The notes under the pieces: model-generated
The model's database searches: none
Seen by the model: the letters and a program-made list of their open reading frames with translations, nothing else
Told to the model about the DNA's origin: nothing
Assembly: GCA_001792895.1 (NCBI GenBank)
Contig: MARA01000057.1
Span: 124,001-188,000 of the forward strand
From: Lentinus brumalis
Taxonomy: Eukaryota > Basidiomycota > Agaricomycetes > Polyporales > Polyporaceae
Direction of reading: 5' to 3'
Length of the DNA: 64,000 nt
In this document: positions 48,615-60,395 of the stretch, one piece after another
Position numbering within the stretch: position 1 is the first letter of the stretch
How the letters are laid out: each line of letters starts with the position of its first letter
Made by a program: the position numbers and the translations under genes

Positions 48615-49044
48615 GTCGATCCGCTGTATCGCGAGGCCGGTCAAAGTTCGACGTCAACCGTACTATACGGACGATGCCTGAGGCCTAGGTATATGGAGAC
48701 ATCATGGGGGTATGCGCTCTATCAGACCGGGGCCATTGCTGCACTTAAGCGGACACGAGGTTCGGCGCGCATGAACCGAATGAAAGACATGAGATTCGAT
48801 CAGGTGTACAAGGAGAGATGCTTGAGGACCCTGGAGGTAGCGAATGCGGCAGGTGTTTATCATGCGCGACTGGTCCGGTCGGTCTACGCGGGTCACGAGG
48901 TGAAGTAGGATGTCGAGCTTCGTGTGGAGCGATCTCCTTGAGGCGACAGGTCAGAGATCAAATGTGAGCACGGAGATATATATCGAGACCTGGTATGCCA
49001 CGAAGGTTCGTGGGAAGAGCGAGGGATTGCCGGCGCACCGAAGA
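48615..49044. other. intergenic between convergent genes
   Basis: 430 bp without coding signal; both neighbouring genes end here. Confidence 0.5.
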
Positions 49045-50782
49045 TCAATATCTAGACATATCGCAAGAACAATAGCGATGGGAAGCGACGGGAGGCCGGC
49101 GCCTTTGATTTCTAGAGGGATCGGAGTCTGTGAAGCAATAGGCATATGTGTTACTATGTAGCAAAGGCGAGTAGATGGGAGCATGATAATGATTGCCCAC
49201 TTACTGAGAGGTCCTAACGCCATGACGAGCGGCGACAGGGGATTTAGCATAGCGGGGGAGATGGATGCAAGAGTCTGAGGGGGGTCGTGCTTGTGAGCGA
49301 GCGGTACTCGATCAGGATCTTCCGTCGGAACCCAATAGTCTGCGGCAGTATCCGTGAGACCCCTCCAAGCCTTACTGTATGGTCGATCGGAGTGGCAGTC
49401 TAACTCCACGAGCACAGACCTCAGAGATGGAGACGCGTCCTTGAAGCCCTGAGCAATCGCCTCCAAGTCCATGATATTTGCATACATCCCCGGCCCCTCG
49501 GTTTCGGCGCTGAATCCCGCACGCTGAATGTACAGACGAAGCCCAAGAAGAGAGAGCGACGCGACTGCGGCGCGGATTGCCACCTGTCCGGATATATCAA
49601 TCAGTCGTTGAACCGCACCATAACCGCAGACCATGTGCGTGGGCTCACCATCGCAGGTTCAAGGGAGTCTTCTTCCGTGAGTGTCAAGAGCTTGATCGTG
49701 ATTTTGAGGACCGCCATCCGCGGGCTGCGCGGCGTACACAGTGCCTCTATCCACTGCGAGTTCAGGAAGTTGGAGTTCGCGTACGAGGTCAGTTCGAGGT
49801 CAACGGGGCGAACGTCGTCCAGCACGGCTCGCAGCATTGCCGCTGAAACATCTTCGGTGATGTAGTTCAGGTAGACCTGGTGCACATGACAACTGAGGCC
49901 GAGGAGGTAGAGATGCTGGGTATTTCCCACGAAGCAGTGCATGTACGGCCAGGATCCGTGCACACGTTGATATCGTTTGTTCTCTCCCCTGACGGATGCA
50001 CAGACTTCATCCGAGAGACGGGAAATATGATAATCCGATACCGTGAGCGATTTCAAAGCGGGAAATGAGGTGATGTAGTCGGCAGTGGTTGGGCTCCACG
50101 CCCCGTGGAGGTCCAAGGCCTTCAAACGAGGATAGACTAGGCCGCCACGGGTGATGATCTTGTGCCAATACGACACCATGAGTGTCATACACTCCAGCGT
50201 GTCTCGGGAGCCTTCGAGGATATGCGTCAGGTCGATGGCAACCTGCGTAAGAGGCACGGGAACGGGCAGGGGGATGGTGAGGTCTGCCCGAAGGAGGTGG
50301 GAGAGCATAGCAGTCCGCAGAGGATTCCAAAAAGTATCAGGGACAAGAGAGAGCGTGAGGTCGGTGAGGGACCTCAGCTTCGACACTGCACGTGCCAGCT
50401 CCTCGCTTAACCACTCGTCCGTGTGAGTGTACCCACCCTCGATGAGTAGGGACTTGAGTCCTGAGCACCGGCCTGCAAGTTCCAGAAAAAACCCCACCAG
50501 TAATGTTCCGTCCCATTCCATCGGCCCGGGGAGAGAACCGCGGGGTTGCAAGCGCAAAGCTCGGAGAGATGAGAAGCGGCCGGGGGTGTCGGCGTGCATG
50601 AACAGAAGGAAAGACATGATCTGCAAGCGAGTGTGAAGTTCGACATCGGTGCTCCTCAGAAGCGCCTTTCCACCTTCGCGATGTAAGGTCCTGCAGGTCT
50701 TCACCATCTGCGACATGGTCTTGAGTTCGGCCACCGAGAGAACGTCGAGGAGGATATCGATGTGTAGCTTCCACCCATCCAT
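49045..50782 (-). CDS. F-box-like/LRR family protein, 531 aa
   Basis: Three exons (50782-49649, 49583-49205, 49127-49045) join in frame to give 531 aa. The N-terminal IDILLDVLSVAELK is a short F-box-like motif. It is followed by MSQMVKTCRTLHREGGKALL, the block that identifies this subfamily in the copies at 18.2 and 58.8 kb. Irregular leucine-rich segments follow (LRALRLQPRG, LTDLTLSLVPD, LKALDLHG, LKSLTVSD). The last intron (GTAAGT at 49204 to TTCACAG) is a judgement call: without it the frame runs on to 48951. Unlike its two relatives in this window it has no frameshift, so it is the best reference for the subfamily. Likely an SCF adaptor; substrate unknown. Confidence 0.78.
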
Positions 50783-51132
50783 TTTGGCAGTTCATGAGCA
50801 CTCACTGTACTTCCTATCTGCAAGTATCAAGATAAGTGGAATGAGTATGAATTATGCATGCTTACGGCTTTCGTGCGTTCGTTGACGTGGTGGTAAGGAA
50901 GAGAACGCCCGGCGGCTACGCACAGCGTATATCTTGGCACAAGCACGTTAGCCGGAGTTCACACGTCCGCCGGATCATATCACAGAGTATGCAATAACCT
51001 CTCACTCATACTTCCGTCATACAGTGTGATGTCTCCATCGAGATGCCACCATATGGGCGATATGCGATGAGTAGCGACAGACATAGTAGTGAGTCCCTAT
51101 GTAGCCTTATGTACGTGTCCGTATGTCCGATG
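50783..51132. other. intergenic, no gene seen
   Basis: 350 bp upstream of the F-box-like gene. Nothing recognisable. Confidence 0.5.
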
Positions 51133-51872
51133 TCAATATTCCTCTAGCTTGAACGTCACTGGCTGGTCCTCCGTCCAGGTCTCTTGCACGTTCGCGGGCA
51201 GCAAGAACTCGACTCCGGCATGACGGAGTCCGGCGAAGATCCGCTGGGGTATGTAGAAGGGTGCGTTTCCGTCTGCGCTCATCGGAAGGCGTGGCATCGG
51301 GCGGGGCTCTGTGGAGACGTGTGCGAGATAAGTATCTCGCCACGGCGCAGAAGTGAGCTGGTGTCGGGACTCAGGCCATTGGTGGAAGACATGGCTGATC
51401 TTGACCATCCGCCACTGCGGCGATAGATGAGAACTCGTCCTGAGAGTTGAAGGGTAGTTAAGGTTCAGAGATCAAATAAGCGCTACGTTCTAGGTCTCTA
51501 CACTACGCAGCGCTGAAGGATCCCAGCTTGTCTTCCCCCTGTAGGATATCGCCCTCCAACTCGAACTGGTGGTGGGAAGGAGCCTGCTGAGAGGTCAGAA
51601 CTGCTCGTCTTGTCGATGCAGCAGGTGTCATTCCACAGCCACTTATAGCCGCAGCGCTGCGCGAGTTTGCAGGCCTCTCGAACCTTGGGGGACGAGAACC
51701 AAAGAGGGTTGAGGAAGAACCTAGAGCACGTCTTGCTCGACGCTTGGGTCTCCTGGAACGTTTGCTCGTTCTCGTCCCAAACATGAGACAGGATCGCATA
51801 TCCCTCGAGGCGTGCTTTCTCAAGCGAAGGAAACCAATGCAGTTCCCTACGATCCGTAGAGAGGAGCCACAT
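51133..51872 (-). pseudogene. truncated HET-domain protein joined to unrelated coding sequence
   Basis: The ATG at 51872 starts MWLLSTDRRELHWFPS, then EGYAILSHVWDENEQTFQE, KVREACKLAQRCGYKWLWND and TCCIDKTSSSDLS. This is the first half of a heterokaryon-incompatibility (HET) domain. Where the family continues with the E-A-I-N-S-M region, this sequence changes at about 51590 to other material. In another frame it reads FELEGDILQGEDKLGSFSA and, across a possible 77-nt intron, APWRDTYLAHVSTEPRP, then FYIPQRIFAGLRHAGVEFLL and VTFKLEEY. The two halves probably come from different genes. HET domains trigger self/nonself incompatibility death in filamentous fungi. With half the domain missing this copy is unlikely to work. 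Confidence 0.65.
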
Positions 51873-52526
51873 GCCGAGAGCGCGGGAGAAGCTGCTGGGA
51901 TCTATCAGTAATTATACGGTACGTGCATGTAGGAGCCTCACCGTGGATATCACAGAACGGTCAAGCTGGGGATGCGATGGGCCTGAGTGTGATGGAACAC
52001 TGAGATGCATAGAGCGTCCGCGCACCGCCTGTCGAGGTCGAACGGTGGATGAGAGTTGATGTGACTTTCGCACGAACTTACGTATCTATGCGGGAGACCG
52101 GCGTTGAGAGCGATGCACACACGCTTTCCCGAGAGACGTATAGGAGGTCTCCGTCTGCTCTCTTGCGACGCAGTCGCGCGCGGCTTTGCTGCTGGCGATC
52201 GCAGTAGTTGGTGTGGGCAGCATCCTATATCTGCATGCACCGCGCAAGGGCGCAACATACCACATGTCTGGAAAGCATACCGGACACGACTGCACTCGAG
52301 GATGCTCGTCACCGCCCCGCGGTCGGCGCGCCGCTTACGTACATCGATACTGGGCTTTCACAGGCTTGTTTGATACACATCGATACGCTCGAGAAAAGCC
52401 TTCATATCTAGACACAGCGGGTCAGCGGGGGTAGCTTGTCAAATCGACATCTTCCCACTCACAACGTTGACAGTCACTGAAGGAAGGGGGCGGGGACAGG
52501 ATCCAACAACGATGAGAGTCCGTCAA
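51873..52526. other. intergenic, no gene seen
   Basis: 650 bp between the HET relic and the D-lactate dehydrogenase 3' end. Short frames only. Confidence 0.5.
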
Positions 52527-55023
52527 TCAGACTGTCTTGTGCGGCTTGTCGGGATACAACTGCGATGAATGAGTAGGAGCTACGAAGCGGACGTCACTAG
52601 GTTGAGAACTCACCTTTCCGGGGTTGAAGAGATTGAGCGGATCGATCGACTTCTTGATCGTCCTCATGAGTTCGATGGTACCCTCTCCCAGTTCTTCGTA
52701 CAAGTAACCTCGCTTCCCGAGACCAACGCCGTGCTCTCCAGTACCTGCTGCGCCGTTAGACCCTGCAACAGCGCGCGCGAGTGCGCACTAGATACTCACA
52801 TGTGCCGTCCAGGTCGATGGCCCGCTTCACGATCCGCTGCGCAGCCTCATTGGCAACAGCGTACTCCTGGCCGTTCCGATATAGCAGTAGCGCGTGGAAA
52901 TTCCCTGTAAGCCACTCGTCAGCTACGACGAATCCTGTGAGTTGCGCGAATTAGAGGGAATAGTACCATCTCCCACATGTCCGATTACGGTAGACACGAC
53001 GCCGTTCTCAGCGAGGTCCTTCTTGGTCTCGCGGACTAGGTCCGGCAGACGCGAGACGGGAACGCTGGCGGTGATACATATTCAGCCTGGTCTTCGCCAG
53101 TCGGATACAGGACCGTACAGGGATACTCACCAAACATCAGTTCCGATACCCTTCGCCCCGGGCAACATCGCCAATCCGGCATAGATGGCGTTCTTCCTGT
53201 CGGTCCAGAGGTCCTCCGCCTCCCTCTCGTTGCGTGCGAATGTGAAGCCCGTCGCGCCGTACTTCGAAGTGATCGTCTTGACGATGTCCGCGGTCTCCTG
53301 CAGCGCACGCGGTGTTGGTCCCTGGAACTTCAGGAAGAGACTGTCTTTTTCGGGCCACTTCCGTATGGACATGCCGTACATGTTCGTGCCCTTCATGAAC
53401 TGGTCGTCTACGAGCTCTACGCACTCTACGTGCAGAAACGTGGTCGAGTGTCAGTCGTATTGGTCAAGGGTCAGTGGTGAGAGACGTACGGATCCCGACA
53501 CCGGAGTTGACGATGTCGATGACAGCCTGTGTTGCTTTGTGCACGTCGGGAAACTGGACTACGGCGACGTTCGTCGGGAGGACTGGTGCTAGGCGAATGG
53601 TAACTGGTAGAGCCGATGAGTGATCCTCGCTGCGACGCTGAAGTGTGCGCTATACCCACCTTCCGTGACGATCCCCAGCGTTCCTTCAGCGCCGATGAAT
53701 AACTTCGTGGTGTCGAACCCGGCGGATGACTTCCTCGCGCGCCTTCTGGTCTTGATGACCTCTCCCGAAGGCAGAACAACAGTCTGGTAGATAATATGAG
53801 TGAATGGAGCGAGTACACAGAGGAAGAAAGAGTCACCGCGTTGAGGAACCACTCCGCGCGAGCAGTCCCATACCTGACCGCGTTCGCTGTGAAGGACGCG
53901 AGTTGAGGGGCATTTCCAGGCCTAGGACGACGCGCAACTTACTCCCAGAACAACCCGTGCTCAGCATGCCACCAAGCGTTGCGCCCGGTCCAGGGTCGAG
54001 CTAGGCGGACGTGGTAGTGAGTCCCATTGTCAGCCACGCGTGTTTCAGAACGCAGCTCACCGGGAAGAAGAGCGGGATACCTGTACAAGAGGTTAGTCCC
54101 GCACACAGCGTATGAACATCCGGACCTGCCTTTCTTCCTCAACTGGTCGTTCAAGTCCATCCAGTTGACACCAGGTTGGCATATAACGTCCGAGTCCGCT
54201 TCTAGTGAATGCGGACGAAACATGAGCAGAATCTCGCCCGCTCGCACTGCACGGACTGACCATGGATCTCGATGATCTTGTCCATCCTTGACATGTCAAT
54301 AGACATCCCGCCGACGGACGGCTGGGAGAGCACAGAGAGTCAGCACATCGTGGATAGCTCACACGGCGTCCACGCAACTCACCGGAAGGTAGTGCCCTTC
54401 GAGACTCGTGCCCCCAGAAAAGGGAACCACAGGCATCTTGTACTTGACTGCAATCTTGACGAGTTTGACAACGTCTTCAGTCGAGGTCGGATACACGACC
54501 ACCGACGGGAGCGAGTCTGCAGTTGACCGTCTCAGCTCCAATTCACTGTGCGACAAACCGACGGACGACACCTACCAGGGTGCATGGCGAAGTTCGCCAT
54601 GCCATGGCGTTCTAGCTCGTCCGTAGCTGTCGACACAATGTCCTCGTCATCACGGAACGCTTCTTGCAGCTCCTGGATAGCCTTCTTGAAGTCGTCCGGG
54701 GAACCGTACTGCGTGTTGAAGTCTGTATTGGTCTTGCTGGTGTCCGAGCGCGACGTTGCGACGTAGTAGGCCAGAGCGCCGCTGACCACGGAGCCGAGAG
54801 CGAACGCGAGGACAGACTGAGCCTTGGAACCTCGCGCTTGCGAGTCCGGACTTGGATCCGGCGCAGCGGTGGTAGACATGCTTCTTCCACCATCAGGCCG
54901 TGCCGTCATCGCATTGGCTGCGCGGGGCTGCAGAATACGCTTCGAAGCACAAGCATTGCGTCGAGCAGAGGTCCCGAGTGCAGCGGTGACGGTACGCCGC
55001 ACGAGCGGGAGTGAGACGTCCAT
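52527..55023 (-). CDS. mitochondrial D-lactate dehydrogenase (cytochrome), copy A
   Basis: Fourteen exons read in frame from ATG 55023 to TGA 52527-52529. The N-terminus is Arg/Ala-rich (presequence) and is followed by a membrane segment (VLAFALGSVVSGALAYYVA), as in inner-membrane D-LDH. The FAD-binding PCMH part shows VVVYPTSTEDVVKLV, VVPFSGGTSLEGH, GGMSIDMSRMDKIIEIH, PGPGATLGGMLSTGCSG and [14 protein letters not shown]. The FAD-oxidase C-terminal part shows [76 protein letters not shown] and IDPLNLFNPGK. It oxidises D-lactate to pyruvate and passes electrons to cytochrome c. All exons keep the frame. An intron at 52799-52745 is absent from copy B. Confidence 0.93.
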
Positions 55024-55063
55024 GATGTGCGGCGAAGATGGCGGTCCGCGCTGAAGTAGCGGC

Positions 55064-55071
55064 CTTATATA
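55064..55071 (-). promoter_or_regulatory. TATA-box-like element of D-LDH copy A
   Basis: On the minus strand TATATAAG lies about 41-48 bp before the ATG at 55023, consistent with a core promoter and a very short leader. Confidence 0.45.
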
Positions 55072-55287
55072 TGAATTTCGCCCGAAGAATGATTGCGTCT
55101 GTCAGGGCGAGCTCTTCTGGGCGCTGGCGTTGATGCCTCACCAAAGTCTCACCCTGCGCCTCCCACACAAAGCGGCTACAGCGCTGCCACGCAGGCAATC
55201 TCCGAGTCGCCCGCGGTGATCGACGGAGGAGATGTCGAGTAAACCAAATGTGCTGTATAGATGCGAGAAGATGCGACCAGTTCTATG

Positions 55288-57678
55288 CTACGCATGAGGT
55301 ACGAGCTTCGCCTTCTTCGTATCCTCCGGCTGCGGCCTGTCAGGGTACAGCTACCACCACGGAATGGGTGAGTCCAACGTGAGATGTCATATCATTTCGA
55401 GAGAACTAACCTTCCCCGGGTTGAACAGGTTGAGCGGGTCGATGGCCTTCTTGATCGTCTTCATGAGCTCGACCGTGCCCTCCCCGAGCTCCTCGTACAG
55501 ATAATCGCGCTTGCCGATCCCGACGCCGTGCTCGCCCGTGCACGTCCCGTCGAGCGCGATCGCGCGGTGGACCATACGCCCTACTGCCGCGCGCGCCTTC
55601 TCCAGCTCCTCGTCGTTCGTAAACAGGAGCAGGGCATGGAAGTTCCCTGCAGCGGGGTCAGCGTGTGTCGTGCTCAGGGCATGACGAACGCACCGTCTCC
55701 GACGTGTCCGACGATCGTGTAGACGATGCCGTGCGCCTCGAGGTCCTCCTTCGTGCCGTACACAAGTTCCGGGAGGCGAGACGGAGGGACGCTGGATCGC
55801 GTCAGCACTTGTCGCACAGCTCCTCTGGGAATGCACACTCACCAGACGTCCGTGCTCCATCCGCGCGCACCCGGGATGAGCGCGAGACTCGAGTAAAGCG
55901 CGTTCTTCCTGTCCATCCAGAGGTTGTTCGCCTCCTGATCGCTCTTCGCGAGGGCGAACCCGGTTCCCCCATGCTTCTGCGCGATCTTCTTCACGATGTC
56001 CGCGGTTTCCTGCAGTGCGCGCGGGTCGGGCCTTGGAACTTGAAGAACAAGCTGTCCTTCTCGGGCCACTTGCGGCTCGACATCCCGTAGATATTCGTGG
56101 CCTTCATGAACTGCTCGTCGCAGAGCTCGACGCACTCTGAGGTAGCGACGTCAACGCTTGCTCGACGAAACGCAGCCAGGCAACTTACGGATGCCGACGC
56201 CAGAGTTGACGATCTCACTGACTGCTCCGGCCGCTTTGCGTACGTCGGGAAACTGCACCACGGCGACGTTGGTCGGAAGCAGCGGAGCGAGACGCAGCGT
56301 GACTGGACGGGACACTTAGCAGACCAATCACGTAGCGCCGCAGACAAACACACCTTCGGTGACGATACCGAGCGTGCCCTCCGCACCGATGAAGAGCTTC
56401 GTCGTGTCGAAGCCAGCGGACGATTTGCGCGCCCGCCTGCGAGTTTTGATGACTTCGCCCGATGGGAGCACGACCGTCTGAGTGATATGAGTCGAGAGGA
56501 CAGCACGAGTGTGCGATAGGCTTACCGCGTTAAGGAACCACTCCGCCTTTGCCGTCCCGTACCGAACGGCGTTCGCTGAGCTAAGGTCAGCGCGTTGCGC
56601 TAATCTAAATAGATATCATGCACGTACTGCCTGAACAGCCCGTACTGAGCATGCCGCCAATCGTCGCGCCTGGAGCAGGGTCAAGCTGACACACGTTCAG
56701 TCAAGCGAGAAGCTGACTTTCGGGGCGGCGGCGGCTTACCGGGAAGAACAGCGGAATGCCTGGCAACGGTGCGGCCTCGGATGAGTTATCTGGCAGTATA
56801 GAGGCATTCACGGGCCTACCTTGCTTCTTCAGAGTCTCGTTCAGATCCATCCACCGGATACCCGGCTGACAAACGACATCCGAGTCGGCCTCTTCACTCG
56901 CAATACGCTCAGGAGTATGCTCGTTCGCACATCATACCGACTCACCATGAATCTCGATTATCCTGTCCATCTTCGACATGTCCACGCAAATCCCGCCCAC
57001 TGACGGCTGTGAGAGGACAACTTGGCATTGGTAGGCACGAGTAGAGACGACGGACGTACCGCTCGGAAGTGTCCCTCTAGACTCGTAGCCCCAGAGTATG
57101 GGATAACGGGCATCTTGTATTTGACGGCTGTCTTGACGATCTTCACGACATCGTCCGTAGACGTTGGGTAGACGACCACGGAGGGCTTCGAGCCTATGCA
57201 TATCGGTGAGCCCGACGCTTCTACACCCGTCCGCGACGATCTCGCCTTGCTTCCCAAGTCAGAGGGGCTGGCACTCACCGGGATGATAGTCGTTCTCCGA
57301 GAACCCGTGCTCCTCCAAATCCTCGGCGTCCGTCGTGACTGCGTCTTCGTCCGGGAAGAGCGTCCTGAGTTCCGCGATGGCAGCCTTGAAGGCTTCCGGC
57401 GAGCCATACTGGCTGTTCAGCTCGGCACTCGCTCTACTGCGTCCTGCGTCTGTGATACCGCCGAACTGAGTTGCGATGTAGTAGCCAAGCGCGCCGCTGA
57501 GGAGAGAGCCGACGGTGAACGCGAGCGCGGCATTCGAAGGTTTCGATTGGGGACGAGGAGCGTCGTTCGAAGCGGACGAGCTGTTCCAGCGAGAGCTCGA
57601 GCCGGAAATCGTTGTTCGTCGCAGCGCACGCCTAGAAGAGGCCGCGATCACAGTACGGCGTGCCGATCCAAGCTGCAT
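55288..57678 (-). pseudogene. mitochondrial D-lactate dehydrogenase, copy B (one-base frameshift)
   Basis: Thirteen exons parallel those of copy A from ATG 57678 to TAG 55288-55290. A presequence is followed by a membrane segment (LAFTVGSLLSGALGYYIA). Then come [86 protein letters not shown] and GTCTGEHGVGIGKRDYLYE. In the exon corresponding to FKFQGPTPRALQE of copy A, one base is missing near 56027-56034 (a G/C-rich run). The frame then resumes as PRALQETADIVKK. All splice sites are intact and the downstream frame is clean, so either the gene died recently or the base was lost in sequencing. Copies A and B are head to tail, so a tandem duplication is clear. Confidence 0.82.
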
Positions 57679-57830
57679 GTCTTCTCGAGTCGAGCGGATC
57701 GCAGTCGAGTTGAAGAGCTAAGAGTGCCGTTGTACGGCGAAAAGGAAGAAGCGTAGGAATCATCGCAAGCTCGTCAGCGCAGGAAACAAGCACGAGTTCA
57801 CGACGCGACCATGGCGCGCGTCTCTGAACG

Positions 57831-58774
57831 GCTACAGCTGTCGTCAAAATCAATGCCCGACGCACGGAAACGCGCGATGCACGCCAGAAAATCTCAAAAT
57901 TCGGGAAAATTCCTCATGAGTCGTACGGCTCTCAAACTTCATGAATTACCTCGTAGCACACTATACTCTTGTTTCACCAAGATTTGATTGTCTCACTATG
58001 GCCCAGGAGGACGATTGTGCTCGAGGATGTTGACACGTCCACGGGCGCTAACCCGCTGCACAGCTCATCTGGTGTCTAGCGCCCGTAGACGTGGTCTCGT
58101 CATGAGGCTTGACCTCCTCCAATTCGCGTCATTGCTCGCAGCGAAGGTGCAGTAGAGCATGCTGATGTGCAACTGAGTTCGCTGAGAATAAGTTTGAGGC
58201 AGTCTCAGGCGGGAGGGCAAGTTTACGATTTTTCTGAATTTCTCGATTTTGTTCGCGCGTTCGGAGTTGTAATGCGCGTCGGGCATTCATTTTGATGTTA
58301 CAGCTAACATCAAAATGAATGCCCGACGCGCATTACAACTCCGAACGCGCGAACAAAATCGAGAAATTCAGAAAAATCGTAAACTTGCCCTCCCGCCTGA
58401 GACTGCCTCAAACTTATTCTCAGCGAACTCAGTTGCACATCAGCATGCTCTACTGCACCTTCGCTGCGAGCAATGACGCGAATTGGAGGAGGTCAAGCCT
58501 CATGACGAGACCACGTCTACGGGCGCTAGACACCAGATGAGCTGTGCAGCGGGTTAGCGCCCGTGGACGTGTCAACATCCTCGAGCACAATCGTCCTCCT
58601 GGGCCATAGTGAGACAATCAAATCTTGGTGAAACAAGAGTATAGTGTGCTACGAGGTAATTCATGAAGTTTGAGAGCCGTACGACTCATGAGGAATTTTC
58701 CCGAATTTTGAGATTTTCTGGCGTGCATCGCGCGTTTCCGTGCGTCGGGCATTGATTTTGACGACAGCTGTAGC
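57831..58774. repeat. 944-bp near-perfect palindrome made of two inverted 470-bp repeats
   Basis: Bases 57831-58300 are the reverse complement of 58305-58774, with only a 4-nt centre (58301-58304) unpaired. I found no mismatch in the stretches I compared, and identical 73-codon frames occur in mirror positions (58286-58065 and 58319-58540). Each arm also carries an imperfect terminal inverted repeat of its own, TCAAAATSAATGCCCGACGC, at 57844-57863 and 58276-58295. Each arm therefore looks like a MITE, and the palindrome like two copies head to head. A transcript would fold into a 470-bp hairpin. An assembly inversion artefact is possible. Confidence 0.85.
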
Positions 58775-58789
58775 TGTATCGGGTGCGTT

Positions 58790-60140
58790 GCCTGATTGCG
58801 CGTATGAAGTCATGCGGTTACGGCGGACACGGCTGAACGTAAACGTTCTGCTGCAGGTCTTCTGCCTCACGAATATGTCGACGCAGTCGCAGATCACGAA
58901 GAGCCGCCGTATCCTGATCTACCGGGAAGGAGGAAAGTAGCTCGTGAGCTGAAGCCTCGACCGACACCGAAGGCCAACTGGCGGTTCTCGTCGTTCATGC
59001 GAGCCGACGGACTTGCCCGTACATATCCCGCATCTCCGCGCTTTGAACTGAGCTTTCAGGGACCTGCATGACCACGTTGATAATAACCGACCTCACGATC
59101 TTTTGGATGGACCACCGAGCTATTGTTCAACCTATGCGCTCTCGCTTCACCACGGATGAGCTCGAATACCAAAAGATGGGGGGCGACGTCGGTCCTCCGC
59201 CATCAGACCAGCTCGACCTCATACATCTCCTCAAAGGTTCTCGGACGACTCTGGGGAGCATCACGCTCATCACGCTCCACGCTGGCAACCTCACTGCGAT
59301 CGTCACAAGTACAGGGCCTGTGTATCCCCGTATGGTACAGCTGGAGCTCGAGCCTATGGATACCGGTTGCTTCGCACTGCGTTCAGGCGTTCCCGAACTC
59401 GAAATATCTATGCCCAATGCCTCCAAGTCGAACAGTCGAACAGTCGGTCGGAGCGCGACGTCCGCAACACCATGTGTGCGGCCAACAGGGCTGCCAGTCG
59501 GTCGTACCAGCAAGAGCACGGCTGCTAGAAGTCGCTTGATCCCTTTCCGGGATGACACATCATCTCTACCCGCTTGGCTTCACGTGTCGCATCGAACATA
59601 TCTTCTTTGACGAGGCTGGCGAAGAGGTGGACGCGACAATTCTTCGCGCCATGTTGTCAGACGCCTGTCCGACGCATCTGGAGCTAGGATCCAACGCCAA
59701 TAAGAGGATTGGGTCGCTGCGTTGTGCGAGCCGCGCTCTCCGCAAATCCAGGTCCTTACCGTGAAGCAGTCTGCCCATGGAGATGGAGGGTATGGAGGGC
59801 GCGATAGTAAGCAGCAGTCTGTTCTCTGGCCCTTCTGCTAGGACTGATAGCCTGATCTGCACCCTACAGGAAGTCATGCACGGTATCGCCGCATCTCTCT
59901 GTCTTGCTGCGTTTCATCTGGAATCCACTCGGTACGAATACCACCCGGACGATCCTTGGGGTACATACGGCGACACTAGGGACGCCTATGCTGTCGCTGA
60001 CCGCTGCATGGACGCCTCTCCTCCCCTTGATCACTGCGTTGGTCACCCTCGAGTACCCTCCCTCCTGACAGTATAGCCACGTGCGAGCGGGATGCCCGGA
60101 CGAATGCAACCGGCTCTTCGGGTTCGGAGAGGATGTCGCG
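58790..60140 (+). pseudogene. decayed F-box-like/LRR family copy
   Basis: Plus-strand relatives of the 18.2-kb gene appear in order. They are RLNVNVLLQVFCLTN continuing directly into MSTQSQITKSRRI and YREGGK (58.83-58.94 kb), a body fragment with DQLDLIHLLKGSRTTLGSI and NLTAIVTSTGPVYP (59.2-59.35 kb), CRIEHIFFDEAGEEVDATIL (about 59.59 kb), and the C-terminal exon HGIAASLCLAAFHLESTRYE (59.88 kb). Homology ends with CPDECNRLFGFGE (60.1 kb). Frameshifts, stops and deletions separate these blocks, so it cannot encode a full protein. Its 5' end abuts the palindrome and its 3' end is close to a LINE insertion. Confidence 0.8.
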
Positions 60141-60395
60141 GGACCTCGATTAGAAGACGACGTCGGGACGATGAGGATCGCGGACACAGCCAAACAGAGA
60201 GAGAGGGAGATGTCGAGGGCTAGCTCGTACTACTACGTAACAGGGCTGCCCTGCTCCCAGGTGATGCTGGCGTCCAGGAGCTCGTACTTACATTCAGCGG
60301 TTTTTAGTGTCGACAAGTGAGCTTCACAGTCACTGTACGTATCTGCGTATCATTGCATAGCTCCGCTAGGCAAGGTTAAGGATGAAGGTGGATAG
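60141..60395. other. spacer between F-box relic and LINE tail
   Basis: No gene seen. The last bases before the T run are target DNA of the LINE. The matching target-site duplication lies outside the window. Confidence 0.5.

Noticed and set aside
58065..58540. Two identical 73-aa open frames in mirror positions
   Set aside because: They are simply the two arms of the palindrome; the peptide matches no family, and duplication does not show that it is coding.
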